Assembly: GCF_000371925.1 (NCBI RefSeq)
Contig: NZ_AQVE01000031.1
Span: forward strand, 1 to 36,472
Direction of reading: 5' to 3'
DNA: 36,472 bases
From: Thiolinea disciformis DSM 14473
GTDB taxonomy: Bacteria; Pseudomonadota; Gammaproteobacteria; Thiotrichales; Thiotrichaceae
Positions 24,953 through 36,072 of the stretch are shown piece after piece; position 1 is the stretch's first letter; each line of letters starts with the position of its first letter. The notes under the pieces are model-generated. The model saw only the letters and a list, made by a program, of their open reading frames with translations. It had not been told where the DNA came from and ran no database searches. The position numbers and the translations under genes were made by a program.

Positions 24953-25915
24953 TTGAAATCTGTGACAAGCCAAGCCTATTTTGCCGTTGCTCAAATTATC
25001 CTGCTGTTAGTAGCCATCGCTGCCTTTCTAATCTTTAACCGCTCTATCGTTGAGCAGTTTTTCGAAGTTACCAAGGCTGGCTTCCAAGGTTGGTGGCTAA
25101 ATGGTGTGATTATTGCGTTATTCCTAATCGGCTTACTGCGTATTGTGTGGCTGTTATTGAGTTACGCCCGTGAGCAAGCATTATTAAATAGCTTTGTTGA
25201 GCGGGCACGCGACAAAGTTGCTAATCCCACCTATAAAATGCCACTCGAAGCGTTAATTGTAGAGCGTTATCAAGCCGTAGGTATTTTAGCGCAACAACAA
25301 ACAGAGATTGATCAAGCTGCTTTAGCGGGAGTAACAGCTACCAGTGAAAGCACCCGTTTTACCTTAGTGCGCTTTGTGAACAACACGTTGATTTTGTTAG
25401 GTGTATTAGGAACCGTTATTTCTCTGTCAAGTTCCTTAATGGGGGCGGCGGGTTTATTAGATAGCCCTGATAATGTGCAAAATATGGGAGTGATTATTGG
25501 TGGTATGGCAGCGGCTTTGAGTAAGACCATGACAGCCATTGTGTGCTACTTATTTTTTGCTTATTTCAATTTGCGTTTGCAGGATGTGCGTAATCAGTTC
25601 TTAGCGAATTTAGAAGGGGCTACGACCCTGTATATTGCGCCACGTTTTCGCACGATTGAAAGTAATATGTTGCACGATGTAGCAACGCTAGCCAATGAAT
25701 TGCGTGCTGCTGCAGAAACGATAGGTACCGTGCAAGATCGCTTTTTAGCAGCTGGCGAACGTTTGCAAGTGGCGGTGAGCGATCTGCAGGCTCATACCTT
25801 AAAAATTAGTAATAGTAGTGATGATTTGCGCATTATTCGTGACTCGATTCGGGAAGGTTTTCGTCTAGACAGTCGCGTGGTGAGCACATCCGTGCGTAGT
25901 GAGCGTTCGTCATGA
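24953..25915 (+). CDS. MotA/TolQ/ExbB-like proton channel protein
   Basis: This is a 320-aa membrane protein with four predicted helices at about residues 8-28, 49-71, 145-168 and 178-206. Helices 3 and 4 (LILLGVLGTVISLSSSL and GGMAAALSKTMTAIVCYLFF) have the small-residue pattern of the MotA/TolQ/ExbB core, which forms a pentamer around two plug subunits and couples ion flow to rotation or force. The cytoplasmic loop (72-144) and C-terminal tail (207-320) are hydrophilic and helical. The start is TTG at 24953, with AAGGGA (24939-24944) 8 nt upstream overlapping the rmuC stop. Its stop overlaps the next gene by ATGA. The partner is therefore the MotB-like protein downstream. The cargo or target is unknown. 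Confidence 0.85.
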   Translation: MKSVTSQAYFAVAQIILLLVAIAAFLIFNRSIVEQFFEVTKAGFQGWWLNGVIIALFLIGLLRIVWLLLSYAREQALLNSFVERARDKVANPTYKMPLEALIVERYQAVGILAQQQTEIDQAALAGVTATSESTRFTLVRFVNNTLILLGVLGTVISLSSSLMGAAGLLDSPDNVQNMGVIIGGMAAALSKTMTAIVCYLFFAYFNLRLQDVRNQFLANLEGATTLYIAPRFRTIESNMLHDVATLANELRAAAETIGTVQDRFLAAGERLQVAVSDLQAHTLKISNSSDDLRIIRDSIREGFRLDSRVVSTSVRSERSS

Positions 25916-26895
25916 GTAACCCAGGCTTCCATCAAGTTGAACAAGACGAGGAAAGCTTCTGGCCGTCCCTTACTGACATGATGTTAGTGATTGTCATGGT
26001 GTTTCTACTTGTCGTCGTCGCTGTGGTACTGACCAATACGCAATTAATGGATAAGTTGCGCCACAGTGTGATGGCGGAGCAAAAGGCGAGTCAGTTGGCC
26101 GAATTTACCTTGAAAGAAAATGCCACACTCGAAGAGCAATTGGATTATTACAAACGTTTGGCCTCGGCTTCTGAAATGGAATTGCTAGAAAGTCGTGCGG
26201 CGAATGAAAAAGCAGAATTAGATTTAAGCACTTTACGCAGTCAAATGAGTCAAGCACAAGCGCAGGCTTCGGTGCAGGCGAATTCTTTGCAACAGCGTGA
26301 ACAACAGATTACCAGCCTGCAGGCAGAGCTAGGTAATACAACGACCGAGCTCAGTCGCTTACGTACAGAGTTAGGGGAGGTTCGTACCCAATTAAGCACT
26401 AGCCAAGCCTTAGCCACTGAGCGCGAAACCGCTTTAAATAATCTACGTCAACAAACTGAAAAAGACCGCGAAGCATTAGTCAGTTTAAAAGGAGATTTTG
26501 CGGCTTTAGATAGTAAATATCAGAAATTACTCAAGCCAACGCGTTCCGCTAAAGATAAAACCGTCGTTGAAGTCGTGTATCAACGTTCGGGTTATCAAAT
26601 TCGTGTACCCGGTGATTCGCAATATCGCAGCGCAAATCGCTCTGAAATAGAGGCCGAACTCAGCGATTTAAAGGCTAAACATGGCGCTAATTTATATGTG
26701 AAAATTGTTATTCCTTCCTCAAGTGGGTTGTCTTATAACGAAGCGTGGGTGTTTACACGGGATATGCTAAATAAATATGACTATTATTATCAAACAGATA
26801 GCAGTATTCCTGTGCCAGCAACAAACGCTAATACCAGTACAACCCAAACCGGTTCAACAACGCCAACGCCGATAACACCACCTTCTATACCATAA
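25912..26895 (+). CDS. MotB/ZorB-like plug protein with long coiled coil
   Basis: This is a 327-aa single-pass protein. The segment FWPSLTDMMLVIVMVFLLVV places Asp22 at the start of the membrane helix (22-41), as in MotB, ExbD and ZorB, where this Asp carries the proton. After it comes a long coiled coil (about 45-215) with many Gln, Glu and Leu heptads. A small mixed alpha/beta domain follows (about 220-290), with TVVEVVYQRSGYQIRVPG and LYVKIVIPS. It does not show the usual OmpA peptidoglycan-binding motif, although SYNEAWVFTRDML sits where that family has NxxLSxxRAxxV. The tail is Thr/Pro-rich. The start overlaps the stop of the channel gene (ATGA), indicating fixed stoichiometry. Function is unknown. 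Confidence 0.82.
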   Translation: MSNPGFHQVEQDEESFWPSLTDMMLVIVMVFLLVVVAVVLTNTQLMDKLRHSVMAEQKASQLAEFTLKENATLEEQLDYYKRLASASEMELLESRAANEKAELDLSTLRSQMSQAQAQASVQANSLQQREQQITSLQAELGNTTTELSRLRTELGEVRTQLSTSQALATERETALNNLRQQTEKDREALVSLKGDFAALDSKYQKLLKPTRSAKDKTVVEVVYQRSGYQIRVPGDSQYRSANRSEIEAELSDLKAKHGANLYVKIVIPSSSGLSYNEAWVFTRDMLNKYDYYYQTDSSIPVPATNANTSTTQTGSTTPTPITPPSIP

Positions 26896-27041
26896 CCTTT
26901 GTTGAAATGATGGGCAGTTTTAACCAGAATACGTGCACATTCAGTGTTTGTGTGTGACTACCATCATAAGAAAAATGTTTTCTCGATAGGTGATTTTTTT
27001 GACTGTGCTGCACTGCGGTAAAGTCAAGCAAAATCATACCT

Positions 27042-27051
27042 TTGTCGACAA
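27042..27051. promoter_or_regulatory. upstream copy of palindromic operator TTGTCGACAA
   Basis: This is a perfect 10-bp palindrome. It lies about 18 nt upstream of the -35 box. The core TGTCGACAAT (27043-27052) recurs exactly 54 bp downstream. The form TTGT-N2-ACAA recalls sites bound by some GntR/FCD regulators, which is an inference. Confidence 0.6.
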
Positions 27052-27069
27052 TATATGCCGTAACGCTAT

Positions 27070-27097
27070 TTGACAGTGGTAGCAACGGGCGTATAAT
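27070..27097 (+). promoter_or_regulatory. consensus sigma-70 promoter of sucB-lpdA-sucCD-gltA-acnB
   Basis: TTGACA (27070-27075), a 16-nt spacer and TATAAT (27092-27097) match the consensus at all 12 positions. The predicted start is near 27104, giving a leader of about 180 nt to the sucB ATG. Such a strong promoter with flanking operators suggests control by repression. Confidence 0.85.
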
Positions 27098-27106
27098 GTC
27101 GACAAT
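27097..27106. promoter_or_regulatory. downstream copy of operator, TGTCGACAAT over the start site
   Basis: This is an exact copy of the 10-mer at 27043-27052. It begins at the last base of the -10 box and covers the predicted transcription start, so a bound protein would block initiation. The spacing of 54 bp is close to five helical turns. Confidence 0.6.
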
Positions 27107-27285
27107 TTTAGGTAGGGAAGGCCTTTTACGAGGAGGAGTCAGCCGAGTTGTCAACAAAAGCGGCTCCAGCAGGTGCTGGTTGCAATGATCCGCCTGTATT
27201 GAGTGTACATGCAATACACTGTCATGAGATGGTTTTTAAAACCACCAAAACCGCCAAATAAACTGACGAAGAGGATGTGGACAGG

Positions 27286-28503
27286 ATGAGTAGTGAAATT
27301 TTAACACCGGTATTACCCGAGTCTGTGGCAGATGCAACAGTCGTTTCTTGGAGCAAGAAAGTGGGTGATGCGGTCAAAGCGGACGAGATTCTCGTCGAGA
27401 TTGAAACCGATAAAGTTGTGCTTGAAGTTCCTGCTCTTATGGATGGCGTTCTGTCTGAAATTCTTGAGGCTGAGGGCTCTACCGTGACTAGTGGCCAATT
27501 GTTAGGTCGTATTGCTGCTGGTGCTGCTGCACCTGCTCCAAAAGCGCCAGAAGCTGTTGCTCCAGCCCCTATTGCTCCCTCATCACCTCCACGTGCTACT
27601 ACGCCTAGTGCCGATGCTCAATCAGGTCCGGCCGCGCGTAAAGCTATGGATGAAGCTGGGCTAGCGAAATCTGATGTGACTGGTTCTGGTAAGGATGGTC
27701 GTATTCTGAAAGAAGATGTACAAGCTGCTTCAGCCGCTAAACCAGCAGCACCTGCCGCTGCGCCAGCCCCTAAAGCGCCAGCCGCGCCCGTGATGACAGG
27801 GGATCGTGGTGAGAAGCGTGAGTCAATGACCCGTTTACGGGCACGTATTGCTGAGCGCTTATTAGAGGCGAAGCAAACCACCGCGATGTTGACGACCTTC
27901 AATGAAGTCGATATGCAGCCGCTAATGGATGCACGTAATGAATACAAAGATTTATTCGAGAAGAAACACGGCGTTCGCTTAGGCTTTATGTCTATGTTCG
28001 TGAAAGCGGCGGCGGTCGCTCTACAACGCTTCCCAAGCATTAATGCTTTCATCGATGGTAATGACATCGTTTACCATAATTATTGTGATATCGGTATTGC
28101 GGTTTCTTCGGATCGTGGTTTAGTCGTACCGATTCTACGTAATGCTGAGCATATGAGTTTGGCGGGTGTCGAAAGCTCGATTGCAGAATTCGCTAAGAAA
28201 GCTAAAGCCGGTAAGCTAGATATGAATGACTTATCTGGTGGCACTTTCACCATCACGAATGGTGGTGTGTTTGGTTCTTTATTATCAACCCCTATCCTGA
28301 ATCCACCACAAAGCGCGATTTTAGGGATGCACGCAACACAGAAGCGTGCCGTGGTTGTTAATGATCAAATTGTGATTCGTCCGATGATGTATCTGGCGTT
28401 GTCTTATGACCACCGTATTGTAGATGGTCAAGGCGCGGTCACCTTCCTCAAAACGATTAAAGAATTGGTTGAAAACCCAGTTCGTATCATTCTGGACGTG
28501 TGA
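27286..28503 (+). CDS. sucB: 2-oxoglutarate dehydrogenase E2, dihydrolipoyllysine succinyltransferase
   Basis: SucB transfers the succinyl group from E1-bound intermediate to CoA in the 2-oxoglutarate dehydrogenase complex. It is 405 aa, the usual length. The single lipoyl domain (1-75) has the lipoylated Lys43 in [12 protein letters not shown]. An Ala/Pro-rich linker leads to the E3-binding domain ([12 protein letters not shown] to [13 protein letters not shown]). A second linker leads to the catalytic domain, with active-site [12 protein letters not shown] near the C-terminus. The DKVVLEVPA pattern supports succinyl- rather than acetyltransferase. The frame is open from a GTG at 27277; I prefer ATG 27286 because GAGGA then has proper spacing. 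sucA does not precede it; the neighbour upstream is a motor-like gene. Confidence 0.95.
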   Translation: MSSEILTPVLPESVADATVVSWSKKVGDAVKADEILVEIETDKVVLEVPALMDGVLSEILEAEGSTVTSGQLLGRIAAGAAAPAPKAPEAVAPAPIAPSSPPRATTPSADAQSGPAARKAMDEAGLAKSDVTGSGKDGRILKEDVQAASAAKPAAPAAAPAPKAPAAPVMTGDRGEKRESMTRLRARIAERLLEAKQTTAMLTTFNEVDMQPLMDARNEYKDLFEKKHGVRLGFMSMFVKAAAVALQRFPSINAFIDGNDIVYHNYCDIGIAVSSDRGLVVPILRNAEHMSLAGVESSIAEFAKKAKAGKLDMNDLSGGTFTITNGGVFGSLLSTPILNPPQSAILGMHATQKRAVVVNDQIVIRPMMYLALSYDHRIVDGQGAVTFLKTIKELVENPVRIILDV

Positions 28504-28508
28504 GGTAA

Positions 28509-29945
<1,437 letters not shown>

Positions 29946-29955
29946 TGATACAAAC

Positions 29956-30004
29956 GGCGCTACTTCAGTAGCGCCAATTGCACAAGGCACAGTGTGTGTG
30001 TGCC
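29956..30004 (+). ncRNA. two tandem hairpins between lpdA and sucC, possible cis-acting RNA
   Basis: GGCGCTAC-TTCA-GTAGCGCC (29956-29975) is a perfect 8-bp stem with a tetraloop. GGCACA / TGTGCC (29986-30004) forms a second stem. Neither is followed by a T-tract, so simple termination is unlikely. Candidates are an mRNA processing or stability element, or a structured leader controlling sucC. A sucC RNA motif has been described in gammaproteobacteria; I cannot confirm a match by eye. Confidence 0.45.
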
Positions 30005-30024
30005 GGTAACCAAAGGAAACCAGG

Positions 30025-31194
30025 ATGAATCTACACGAGTATCAAGCTAAAGAGGTATTCCGCCAATATGGCCTGCCTGTGCCAAATGGCAAGGTTGCTA
30101 CCTCAGCTGCTGAAGCAGAGGCAGCGGCAAAATCTTTAACCACTCCTAAAGTGGTTGTCAAAGCACAAGTCCATGCTGGTGGCCGTGGTAAAGCGGGTGG
30201 TGTTAAGTTATTTGACTCGCCAGCCGAAGCCGGTAAATTCGCAGGTTCTCTGTTAGGTACTAATTTAGTCACTTTCCAAACCGATGCGAATGGTCAACCG
30301 ATCAACACGATTCTAGTTGAAGAAACTTGCAACATCGATCGTGAATTGTATTTGGGTGCAGTATTAGATCGTGCTAGCCGTCGCGTGGTTATCATGGCTT
30401 CCACCGAAGGCGGTATGGAAATTGAGAAAGTGGCGCATGAAACGCCAGAAAAAATTCTCAAAACCGCGATTAATCCCATTAGCGGCGTCATGCCTTATCA
30501 GGCACGCGAATTAGCCTTCGGTTTAGGCTTAAAAGGTGATCAGATTGCTCAGTTCACCAAGCTTTTAACCGGCTTAGGCAAGATGTTCAAAGAAAGAGAT
30601 TTTTCTTTAGTGGAAGTAAACCCATTGGTGGTCACTAAAGAAGGCAATCTACTGTGCTTGGACGGTAAAGTGAATATCGATGGCAATGCACTGTATCGCC
30701 AACCAGCCTTAGTCGAAATGCGTGATAAGTCACAGGAAGATGCTCGTGAAATTGAAGCGTCTGAGTGGGATCTGAACTATGTTGCTTTAGAGGGTAACAT
30801 TGGCTGTTTAGTCAACGGCGCGGGTTTAGCCATGGCAACCATGGACATCATTAAGTTATCTGGTGGCCAACCAGCCAACTTCCTTGACGTCGGTGGCGGT
30901 GCAACGGCTGAGCGTGTCGCGGCTGCCTTCAAAATCATTCTGTCTGACCAAGCGGTCAAAGGCATTCTGGTTAATATCTTCGGCGGTATCGTACGTTGCG
31001 ACTTGATTGCAGAAGGCATTATTCAAGCCGTTAAAGAGGTTAACGTCACGGTTCCTGTGGTAGTGCGCTTAGAAGGTAATAATGCTGAAAAAGGCGCTGA
31101 ACTGTTGAATAACAGTGGCTTGGCGGTTATTGCTGCGAATGATCTTGGCGATGCTGCTCGTAAAATCGTTGCTGCGGTAGGAGGTGCTGCATGA
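30025..31194 (+). CDS. sucC: succinyl-CoA synthetase, beta subunit
   Basis: SucC is the ATP-grasp beta subunit of succinyl-CoA synthetase, which converts succinyl-CoA to succinate with substrate-level phosphorylation. It is 389 aa (E. coli 388). It starts [20 protein letters not shown] and shows the nucleotide-binding block [18 protein letters not shown]. It continues with [10 protein letters not shown] and, near the C-terminus, the CoA-domain interface [25 protein letters not shown] lies about 8 nt before the ATG. Its stop overlaps the sucD start (ATGA), giving coupled synthesis of the two subunits. Confidence 0.97.
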   Translation: MNLHEYQAKEVFRQYGLPVPNGKVATSAAEAEAAAKSLTTPKVVVKAQVHAGGRGKAGGVKLFDSPAEAGKFAGSLLGTNLVTFQTDANGQPINTILVEETCNIDRELYLGAVLDRASRRVVIMASTEGGMEIEKVAHETPEKILKTAINPISGVMPYQARELAFGLGLKGDQIAQFTKLLTGLGKMFKERDFSLVEVNPLVVTKEGNLLCLDGKVNIDGNALYRQPALVEMRDKSQEDAREIEASEWDLNYVALEGNIGCLVNGAGLAMATMDIIKLSGGQPANFLDVGGGATAERVAAAFKIILSDQAVKGILVNIFGGIVRCDLIAEGIIQAVKEVNVTVPVVVRLEGNNAEKGAELLNNSGLAVIAANDLGDAARKIVAAVGGAA

Positions 31195-32054
31195 GTGTCC
31201 TAGTTAACAAAGATACAAAAGTTCTATGCCAAGGCTTCACCGGTAAGCAAGGTACTTTCCACTCCGAACAAGCGATTGCTTACGGAACTAAAATGGTGGG
31301 CGGTATTTCTCCGGGTAAAGGCGGTACTACACATTTAGGCTTACCAGTCTTTAACACTATGAAAGAAGCGGTTGCAGAAACAGCCGCAGATGCAACAGTT
31401 ATCTATGTGCCAGCGCCTTTCTGCAAAGACTCCATCATTGAAGCTGCTGAGTCTGGCGTAAAGCTGATTGTTTGCATCACAGAAGGCATTCCCGTCATGG
31501 ACATGCTGGAAGCAAAGATGATCGTCGATAGTTTAGGGGTGCGTTTAATCGGCCCTAACTGCCCAGGCATTATCACCCCAGGTGAATGCAAAATTGGCAT
31601 TATGCCCGGTCACATCCACAAACCCGGCAAGATTGGTATTGTCTCTCGCTCGGGTACGCTGACGTATGAAGCCGTTAAGCAAACCAATCAATGGGGGCAA
31701 AGTACTTGTATTGGTATTGGCGGTGATCCAATTCCGGGCACAAGCTTCATCGATGCACTAAGAATGTTCCAAGATGACCCACAAACCGAAGCTATTTTAA
31801 TGTGTGGTGAAATCGGTGGTTCAGCAGAAGAAGAGGCCGCCGCCTTTATTAAAGCGAACGTGACTAAACCTGTAGCGGCTTATATCGCGGGCGTAACTGC
31901 ACCGAAAGGTAAGCGTATGGGTCATGCTGGCGCGATTATTGCTGGCGGCAAGGGCACAGCCGACGAAAAGTTTGCGGCCTTGGAAGCAGCAGGTGTACGT
32001 ACCATTAAATCTCCGGCTGAAATGGGTCAAGGTGTTGCTGCCATTCTACGCTGA
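31191..32054 (+). CDS. sucD: succinyl-CoA synthetase, alpha subunit
   Basis: SucD binds CoA and carries the phosphohistidine intermediate. It is 287 aa. The CoA-binding block is [34 protein letters not shown] and [10 protein letters not shown] follow. The phosphorylated histidine is His245 in [15 protein letters not shown]. The sequence is very close to E. coli SucD over its full length. It overlaps sucC by 4 nt. gltA follows after 38 nt. Confidence 0.97.
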   Translation: MSVLVNKDTKVLCQGFTGKQGTFHSEQAIAYGTKMVGGISPGKGGTTHLGLPVFNTMKEAVAETAADATVIYVPAPFCKDSIIEAAESGVKLIVCITEGIPVMDMLEAKMIVDSLGVRLIGPNCPGIITPGECKIGIMPGHIHKPGKIGIVSRSGTLTYEAVKQTNQWGQSTCIGIGGDPIPGTSFIDALRMFQDDPQTEAILMCGEIGGSAEEEAAAFIKANVTKPVAAYIAGVTAPKGKRMGHAGAIIAGGKGTADEKFAALEAAGVRTIKSPAEMGQGVAAILR

Positions 32055-32092
32055 GGACTATTTGATATTTACCCGACATCTGGAGTGCCAAG

Positions 32093-33397
32093 ATGAGTAA
32101 AGAAAGCGTTACGTTGACCGATAATTCTACAGGTAAGCAAGTTGAACTTGATCTGTTGAGTCCAACGGTTGGCCCTAAAGCGATTGATGTTCGTAAGCTG
32201 TATAAAGAGCTAGGGTATTTCACTTACGATCCGGGCTATATGGCAACCGCAAGCTGTTCCAGTGCCATTACGTACTTGGATGGCGACAAAGGCGAGCTCA
32301 TGTATCGGGGTTACCCGATTGAGCAATTGGCGGAGCACAGTACCTTTGTTGAAGTGTGCTATTTGTTGCTATATGGCAACCTGCCTACTGCCGAAGAGTT
32401 AATGAAGTTTGAAAGCATCATTACTCGCCATACCATGCTGCATGACCAAGTTCAAGGTTTCTATCGTGGTTTCCGTCGTGATGCGCATCCGATGGCTACG
32501 ATGGTGGGTGTAGTAGGTGCACTATCCGCCTTCTATCACGATGACTTAAACATCCATGATCCTATTCAGCGCGAGCGTTCCGCACATCGTCTGATCGCAA
32601 AAATGCCAACGATTGCGGCATGGAGTTATCGTTACTCCATGGGACTCCCTTTTAATTATCCAAAAAATCGTTTGAAGTATTCCGAAGACTTCTTGCATTT
32701 GATGTTTGCTATGCCGACTGAGGAGTATGAAGTTGATCCGCTGATGGCTAAGGCTTTAGATGTGATTATGATTCTGCACGCCGACCATGAGCAAAATGCT
32801 TCAACTTCAACCGTGCGTCTAGCGGGTTCTTCGGAAGCGAATCCATTTGCGGCGGTAGCGGCAGGTATTGCTTCTTTATGGGGGCCTGCACATGGTGGCG
32901 CTAATGAAGCCGTTATTAATATGCTGCGCGACATTGAGAAATCAGGCCAGCCTTTATCGTATTGGGTCAATCGTGCCAAAGATAAAGATGATCGTTTCCG
33001 CTTAATGGGCTTCGGGCATCGGGTTTATAAGAACTATGACCCACGCGCTAAAATCATTCGTAAATTAGCGAATGAAATCTTAGATCGTTTGCCACCCGGT
33101 AACCCGAACCAAAAGTTATTTGATATTGCACGCGAGCTGGAACAAATTGCGTTGAGCGATCCTTACTTCAAGGAGCGTAGTTTGTATCCGAATGTGGATT
33201 TCTATTCTGGCGTTATCTTCCTAAGCATGGGTATTCCTGTTTCGATGTTCACCGTGATGTTCGCCTTGGCGCGTACAGTGGGCTGGGTATCGCAGTGGTG
33301 TGAGATGATGAGTGATGATGAAGCACGTATTGGCCGTCCACGTCAGCTTTATATGGGTGCAACACGGCGGGATTATGTGATGCTGGATAAGCGCTAA
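32093..33397 (+). CDS. gltA: citrate synthase (type II)
   Basis: Citrate synthase joins oxaloacetate and acetyl-CoA, the entry step of the TCA cycle. It is 434 aa, the length of the hexameric, NADH-sensitive gammaproteobacterial type. Catalytic residues are His267 in [11 protein letters not shown], His309 in [14 protein letters not shown] and Asp369 in [11 protein letters not shown]. The N-terminal domain with [21 protein letters not shown] is typical of type II. GGAG lies about 7 nt before the ATG. The gene lies between sucD and acnB on the same strand, unlike E. coli, where gltA stands apart and divergent from sdh-suc. Confidence 0.97.
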   Translation: MSKESVTLTDNSTGKQVELDLLSPTVGPKAIDVRKLYKELGYFTYDPGYMATASCSSAITYLDGDKGELMYRGYPIEQLAEHSTFVEVCYLLLYGNLPTAEELMKFESIITRHTMLHDQVQGFYRGFRRDAHPMATMVGVVGALSAFYHDDLNIHDPIQRERSAHRLIAKMPTIAAWSYRYSMGLPFNYPKNRLKYSEDFLHLMFAMPTEEYEVDPLMAKALDVIMILHADHEQNASTSTVRLAGSSEANPFAAVAAGIASLWGPAHGGANEAVINMLRDIEKSGQPLSYWVNRAKDKDDRFRLMGFGHRVYKNYDPRAKIIRKLANEILDRLPPGNPNQKLFDIARELEQIALSDPYFKERSLYPNVDFYSGVIFLSMGIPVSMFTVMFALARTVGWVSQWCEMMSDDEARIGRPRQLYMGATRRDYVMLDKR

Positions 33398-33419
33398 TTG
33401 ATTTTAGGAGATACCAGAA

Positions 33420-36017
33420 GTGAGTATGTTAGAAGACTATCGTAAGCATGTCGCCGAGCGCCAAGCAGAAGGTGTGCCAGCCAAGCCCTTAGATGCTAAG
33501 CAAACGGCTGCACTTGTCGATTTATTGAAAAACCCACCCGCAGGTGAAGAAGCTTTTTTAGTTGATTTGCTCGAAAATCGTATCCCGGGCGGTGTGGATG
33601 AAGCGGCTTATGTTAAAGCGGCTTTCTTAGCGGATGTTGCCAAGGGTGCAGTCAAATCCAATTTAGTTTCCGCAGTGCGTGCGGTTGAATTATTGGGAAC
33701 TATGTTAGGTGGCTACAATGTTCAGCCTTTAATTGCGGCGTTGGATCAAGCTGAAACCGCTGCGGCAGCGGCTAAGGCGTTATCTCATACTTTATTGATG
33801 TTTGATGCTTTCCATGACGTTGCAGAAAAAGCGAAGGCGGGTAATGCGGCTGCTAAGCAAGTGATGCAGTCATGGGCGGAGGGTGAATGGTTTACTTCAC
33901 GTCCTGAAGTACCACAGAAAGTTACTGTTACGGTATTCAAAGTACCGGGTGAAACCAACACAGACGATTTGTCTCCAGCGCCTGATGCTTGGTCACGGCC
34001 TGACATTCCCTTGCACGCGAATGCAATGTTGAAGATGGCACGCGATGGCATTGAACCTGTTAATCCAGGTTCAGTGGGACCTTTGAAGCAAATCGAAGCG
34101 GTTAAAGCCAAAGGTTTTCCGGTTGCTTATGTCGGTGATGTGGTCGGTACAGGTTCTTCTCGTAAGTCAGCTACCAACTCGGTACTGTGGTTCTTTGGGG
34201 ACGATATTCCGGGCATTCCGAACAAACGTTCAGGTGGCTACTGTTTCGGTGGCAAAATTGCGCCTATCTTCTTCAATACCATGGAAGACGCGGGCGCATT
34301 ACCGATTGAAATGGACGTTTCCAAAATGAACATGGGTGACGTGATTGACGTTTACCCTTATGAAGGTGTGGTAAAGCGTCACGGTACTGACGAAGTTATT
34401 TCTACCTTTAGCTTAAAAACCCAAGTTCTCTTAGATGAAGTGCGTGCGGGTGGCCGTATTAATTTAATCATTGGTCGTGGTTTAACCAATAAAGCACGCG
34501 AAGCCTTAGGCTTAGGAAAGGTTGATTTATTCCGTTCTCCTGAGCAGCCAGCTGACACCGGTAAAGGTTATACCTTAGCGCAGAAAATGGTAGGCAAGGC
34601 TTGTGGTATGACAGGTGTTCGCCCCGGCATGTACTGCGAACCTAAAATGACCACGGTAGGCTCTCAAGATACGACAGGCCCGATGACGCGTGACGAGTTA
34701 AAAGACTTGGCGTGCTTAGGTTTCTCGGCTGATTTAGTGATGCAGTCTTTCTGCCATACGGCGGCTTATCCAAAGCCAGTCGATGTTGTAACACATCACA
34801 CGCTACCTGACTTCATCATGACGCGTGGGGGTGTCTCATTACGCCCAGGGGATGGCGTTATCCACTCTTGGTTAAACCGTATGTTATTGCCTGATACCGT
34901 CGGTACTGGTGGTGACTCACATACCCGTTTCCCAATTGGTATTTCCTTCCCAGCAGGTTCTGGCTTAGTAGCGTTTGCGGCGGCAACTGGGGTTATGCCT
35001 TTAGATATGCCTGAGTCAGTATTAGTCCGCTTCAAAGGCAAAATGCAACCCGGCATTACCTTACGCGATCTAGTCCATGCGATTCCTTACCAAGCGATTC
35101 AAGAAGGTCTTTTGACCGTTGAGAAAAAAGGTAAGAAGAATGTGTTTAATGGGCGCGTAGTCGAAATCGAAGGTTTAGAAACGTTGACTGTTGAGCAAGC
35201 GTTTGAATTATCTGACGCCTCAGCAGAACGCTCTGCGGCAGGTTGCACCATTGCCTTGTCTGAAGAGTCCGTTGCTGAATACTTACGTTCGAATATCGTG
35301 ATGCTCAAGTGGATGTTGGCGGAAGGTTATGGTGACGTGCGCACGATTAATCGTCGCATCAAAGGCATGGAAGAGTGGTTGGCTAACCCAAGCTTGATGC
35401 GTGCTGACAAAGACGCAGAGTATGCTGCCGTCATTGAAATCGATATGGATCAAATTAAAGAGCCTATTTTGTGTGCTCCGAATGATCCTGATGATGCACG
35501 TTTACTCTCGAGTGTGGCGGGTCGTAAAATTGATGAGGTATTCATCGGTTCGTGCATGACCAATATCGGTCATTTCCGTGCTGCGGGTAAATTGTTGAAA
35601 GCGGCGAATAAGCAAATCCCAACCCGTATGTGGATTGCGCCACCGACCAAAATGGATGCCTCTCAATTAAGTGATGAAGGCTATTACAACATTTATGGTA
35701 CGGCGGGTGCGCGTATGGAAATACCTGGCTGCTCACTCTGTATGGGTAACCAAGCGCGTATCCAAGAGGGTTCGACTGCTGTGTCTACTTCAACCCGTAA
35801 CTTCCCGAACCGTTTAGGTACTAACACGGATGTATTCTTGGCCTCGGCTGAGTTAGCGTCTGTGGCCGCAGTGATGGGTAAATTGCCAACGGTTGAGGAA
35901 TACATGCAGTATGCGAATCAGTTGAATAGTATGTCTTCTGATATTTATCGTTACTTGAACTTCGATAAAATGGAAAATTATCTGAAAGCGGCTGAAAGCG
36001 TAGACGCTGCTGCCTAA
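33420..36017 (+). CDS. acnB: aconitate hydratase B
   Basis: AcnB interconverts citrate and isocitrate with a [4Fe-4S] cluster. In E. coli it also acts as an iron-responsive RNA-binding protein. It is 865 aa, the normal AcnB length. The N-terminal HEAT-like domain begins [16 protein letters not shown]. The swivel domain has [20 protein letters not shown]. The cluster ligands are in [26 protein letters not shown] and [13 protein letters not shown]. The start is GTG at 33420, with AGGAG 9 nt upstream; an ATG two codons later matches the E. coli start and cannot be excluded. The gene lies 22 nt after gltA and ends the operon at a strong terminator. Confidence 0.97.
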   Translation: MSMLEDYRKHVAERQAEGVPAKPLDAKQTAALVDLLKNPPAGEEAFLVDLLENRIPGGVDEAAYVKAAFLADVAKGAVKSNLVSAVRAVELLGTMLGGYNVQPLIAALDQAETAAAAAKALSHTLLMFDAFHDVAEKAKAGNAAAKQVMQSWAEGEWFTSRPEVPQKVTVTVFKVPGETNTDDLSPAPDAWSRPDIPLHANAMLKMARDGIEPVNPGSVGPLKQIEAVKAKGFPVAYVGDVVGTGSSRKSATNSVLWFFGDDIPGIPNKRSGGYCFGGKIAPIFFNTMEDAGALPIEMDVSKMNMGDVIDVYPYEGVVKRHGTDEVISTFSLKTQVLLDEVRAGGRINLIIGRGLTNKAREALGLGKVDLFRSPEQPADTGKGYTLAQKMVGKACGMTGVRPGMYCEPKMTTVGSQDTTGPMTRDELKDLACLGFSADLVMQSFCHTAAYPKPVDVVTHHTLPDFIMTRGGVSLRPGDGVIHSWLNRMLLPDTVGTGGDSHTRFPIGISFPAGSGLVAFAAATGVMPLDMPESVLVRFKGKMQPGITLRDLVHAIPYQAIQEGLLTVEKKGKKNVFNGRVVEIEGLETLTVEQAFELSDASAERSAAGCTIALSEESVAEYLRSNIVMLKWMLAEGYGDVRTINRRIKGMEEWLANPSLMRADKDAEYAAVIEIDMDQIKEPILCAPNDPDDARLLSSVAGRKIDEVFIGSCMTNIGHFRAAGKLLKAANKQIPTRMWIAPPTKMDASQLSDEGYYNIYGTAGARMEIPGCSLCMGNQARIQEGSTAVSTSTRNFPNRLGTNTDVFLASAELASVAAVMGKLPTVEEYMQYANQLNSMSSDIYRYLNFDKMENYLKAAESVDAAA

Positions 36018-36046
36018 GTGGCTTGACAGATAACGGTGAAACGAGA

Positions 36047-36071
36047 AGCCCCGCAATGCGGGGCTTTTTTT
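36047..36071 (+). terminator. strong intrinsic terminator of the TCA operon
   Basis: The stem AGCCCCGC / GCGGGGCT with loop AAT (36047-36065) is followed by a run of seven T. It lies 30 nt after the acnB stop at 36017. Confidence 0.95.
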
Positions 36072-36072
36072 A

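Larger units (their letters stand above)
26896..27285 (+). other. regulatory region upstream of the TCA operon, 390 bp
   Basis: No gene is seen here; open frames on either strand lack family or start-site support. The region contains a consensus sigma-70 promoter (27070-27097), two copies of TGTCGACAAT flanking it, and a leader of about 180 nt before the sucB ATG. The leader contains small inverted repeats: CCAGCA-GG-TGCTGG near 27165, AGTGTA / TACACT (27202-27220), and GGTTTT-T-AAAACC near 27231. No clear terminator of the upstream rmuC operon is visible. Confidence 0.7.

Noticed and set aside
24953-26895. Zorya anti-phage system (ZorAB)
   Set aside because: The channel protein is much shorter than ZorA as I know it, no ZorC, ZorD or ZorE gene is adjacent, and the MotB-like C-terminal domain does not show the ZorB OmpA motif. 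A distant relation remains possible.
26885-27214. 109-aa minus-strand frame between the motor operon and sucB
   Set aside because: It covers the consensus promoter and both operator copies on the opposite strand, and shows no family motif or ribosome-binding site.
27618-28067. 149-aa minus-strand frame inside sucB
   Set aside because: It is antisense to the Ala/Pro linker and catalytic domain of SucB.
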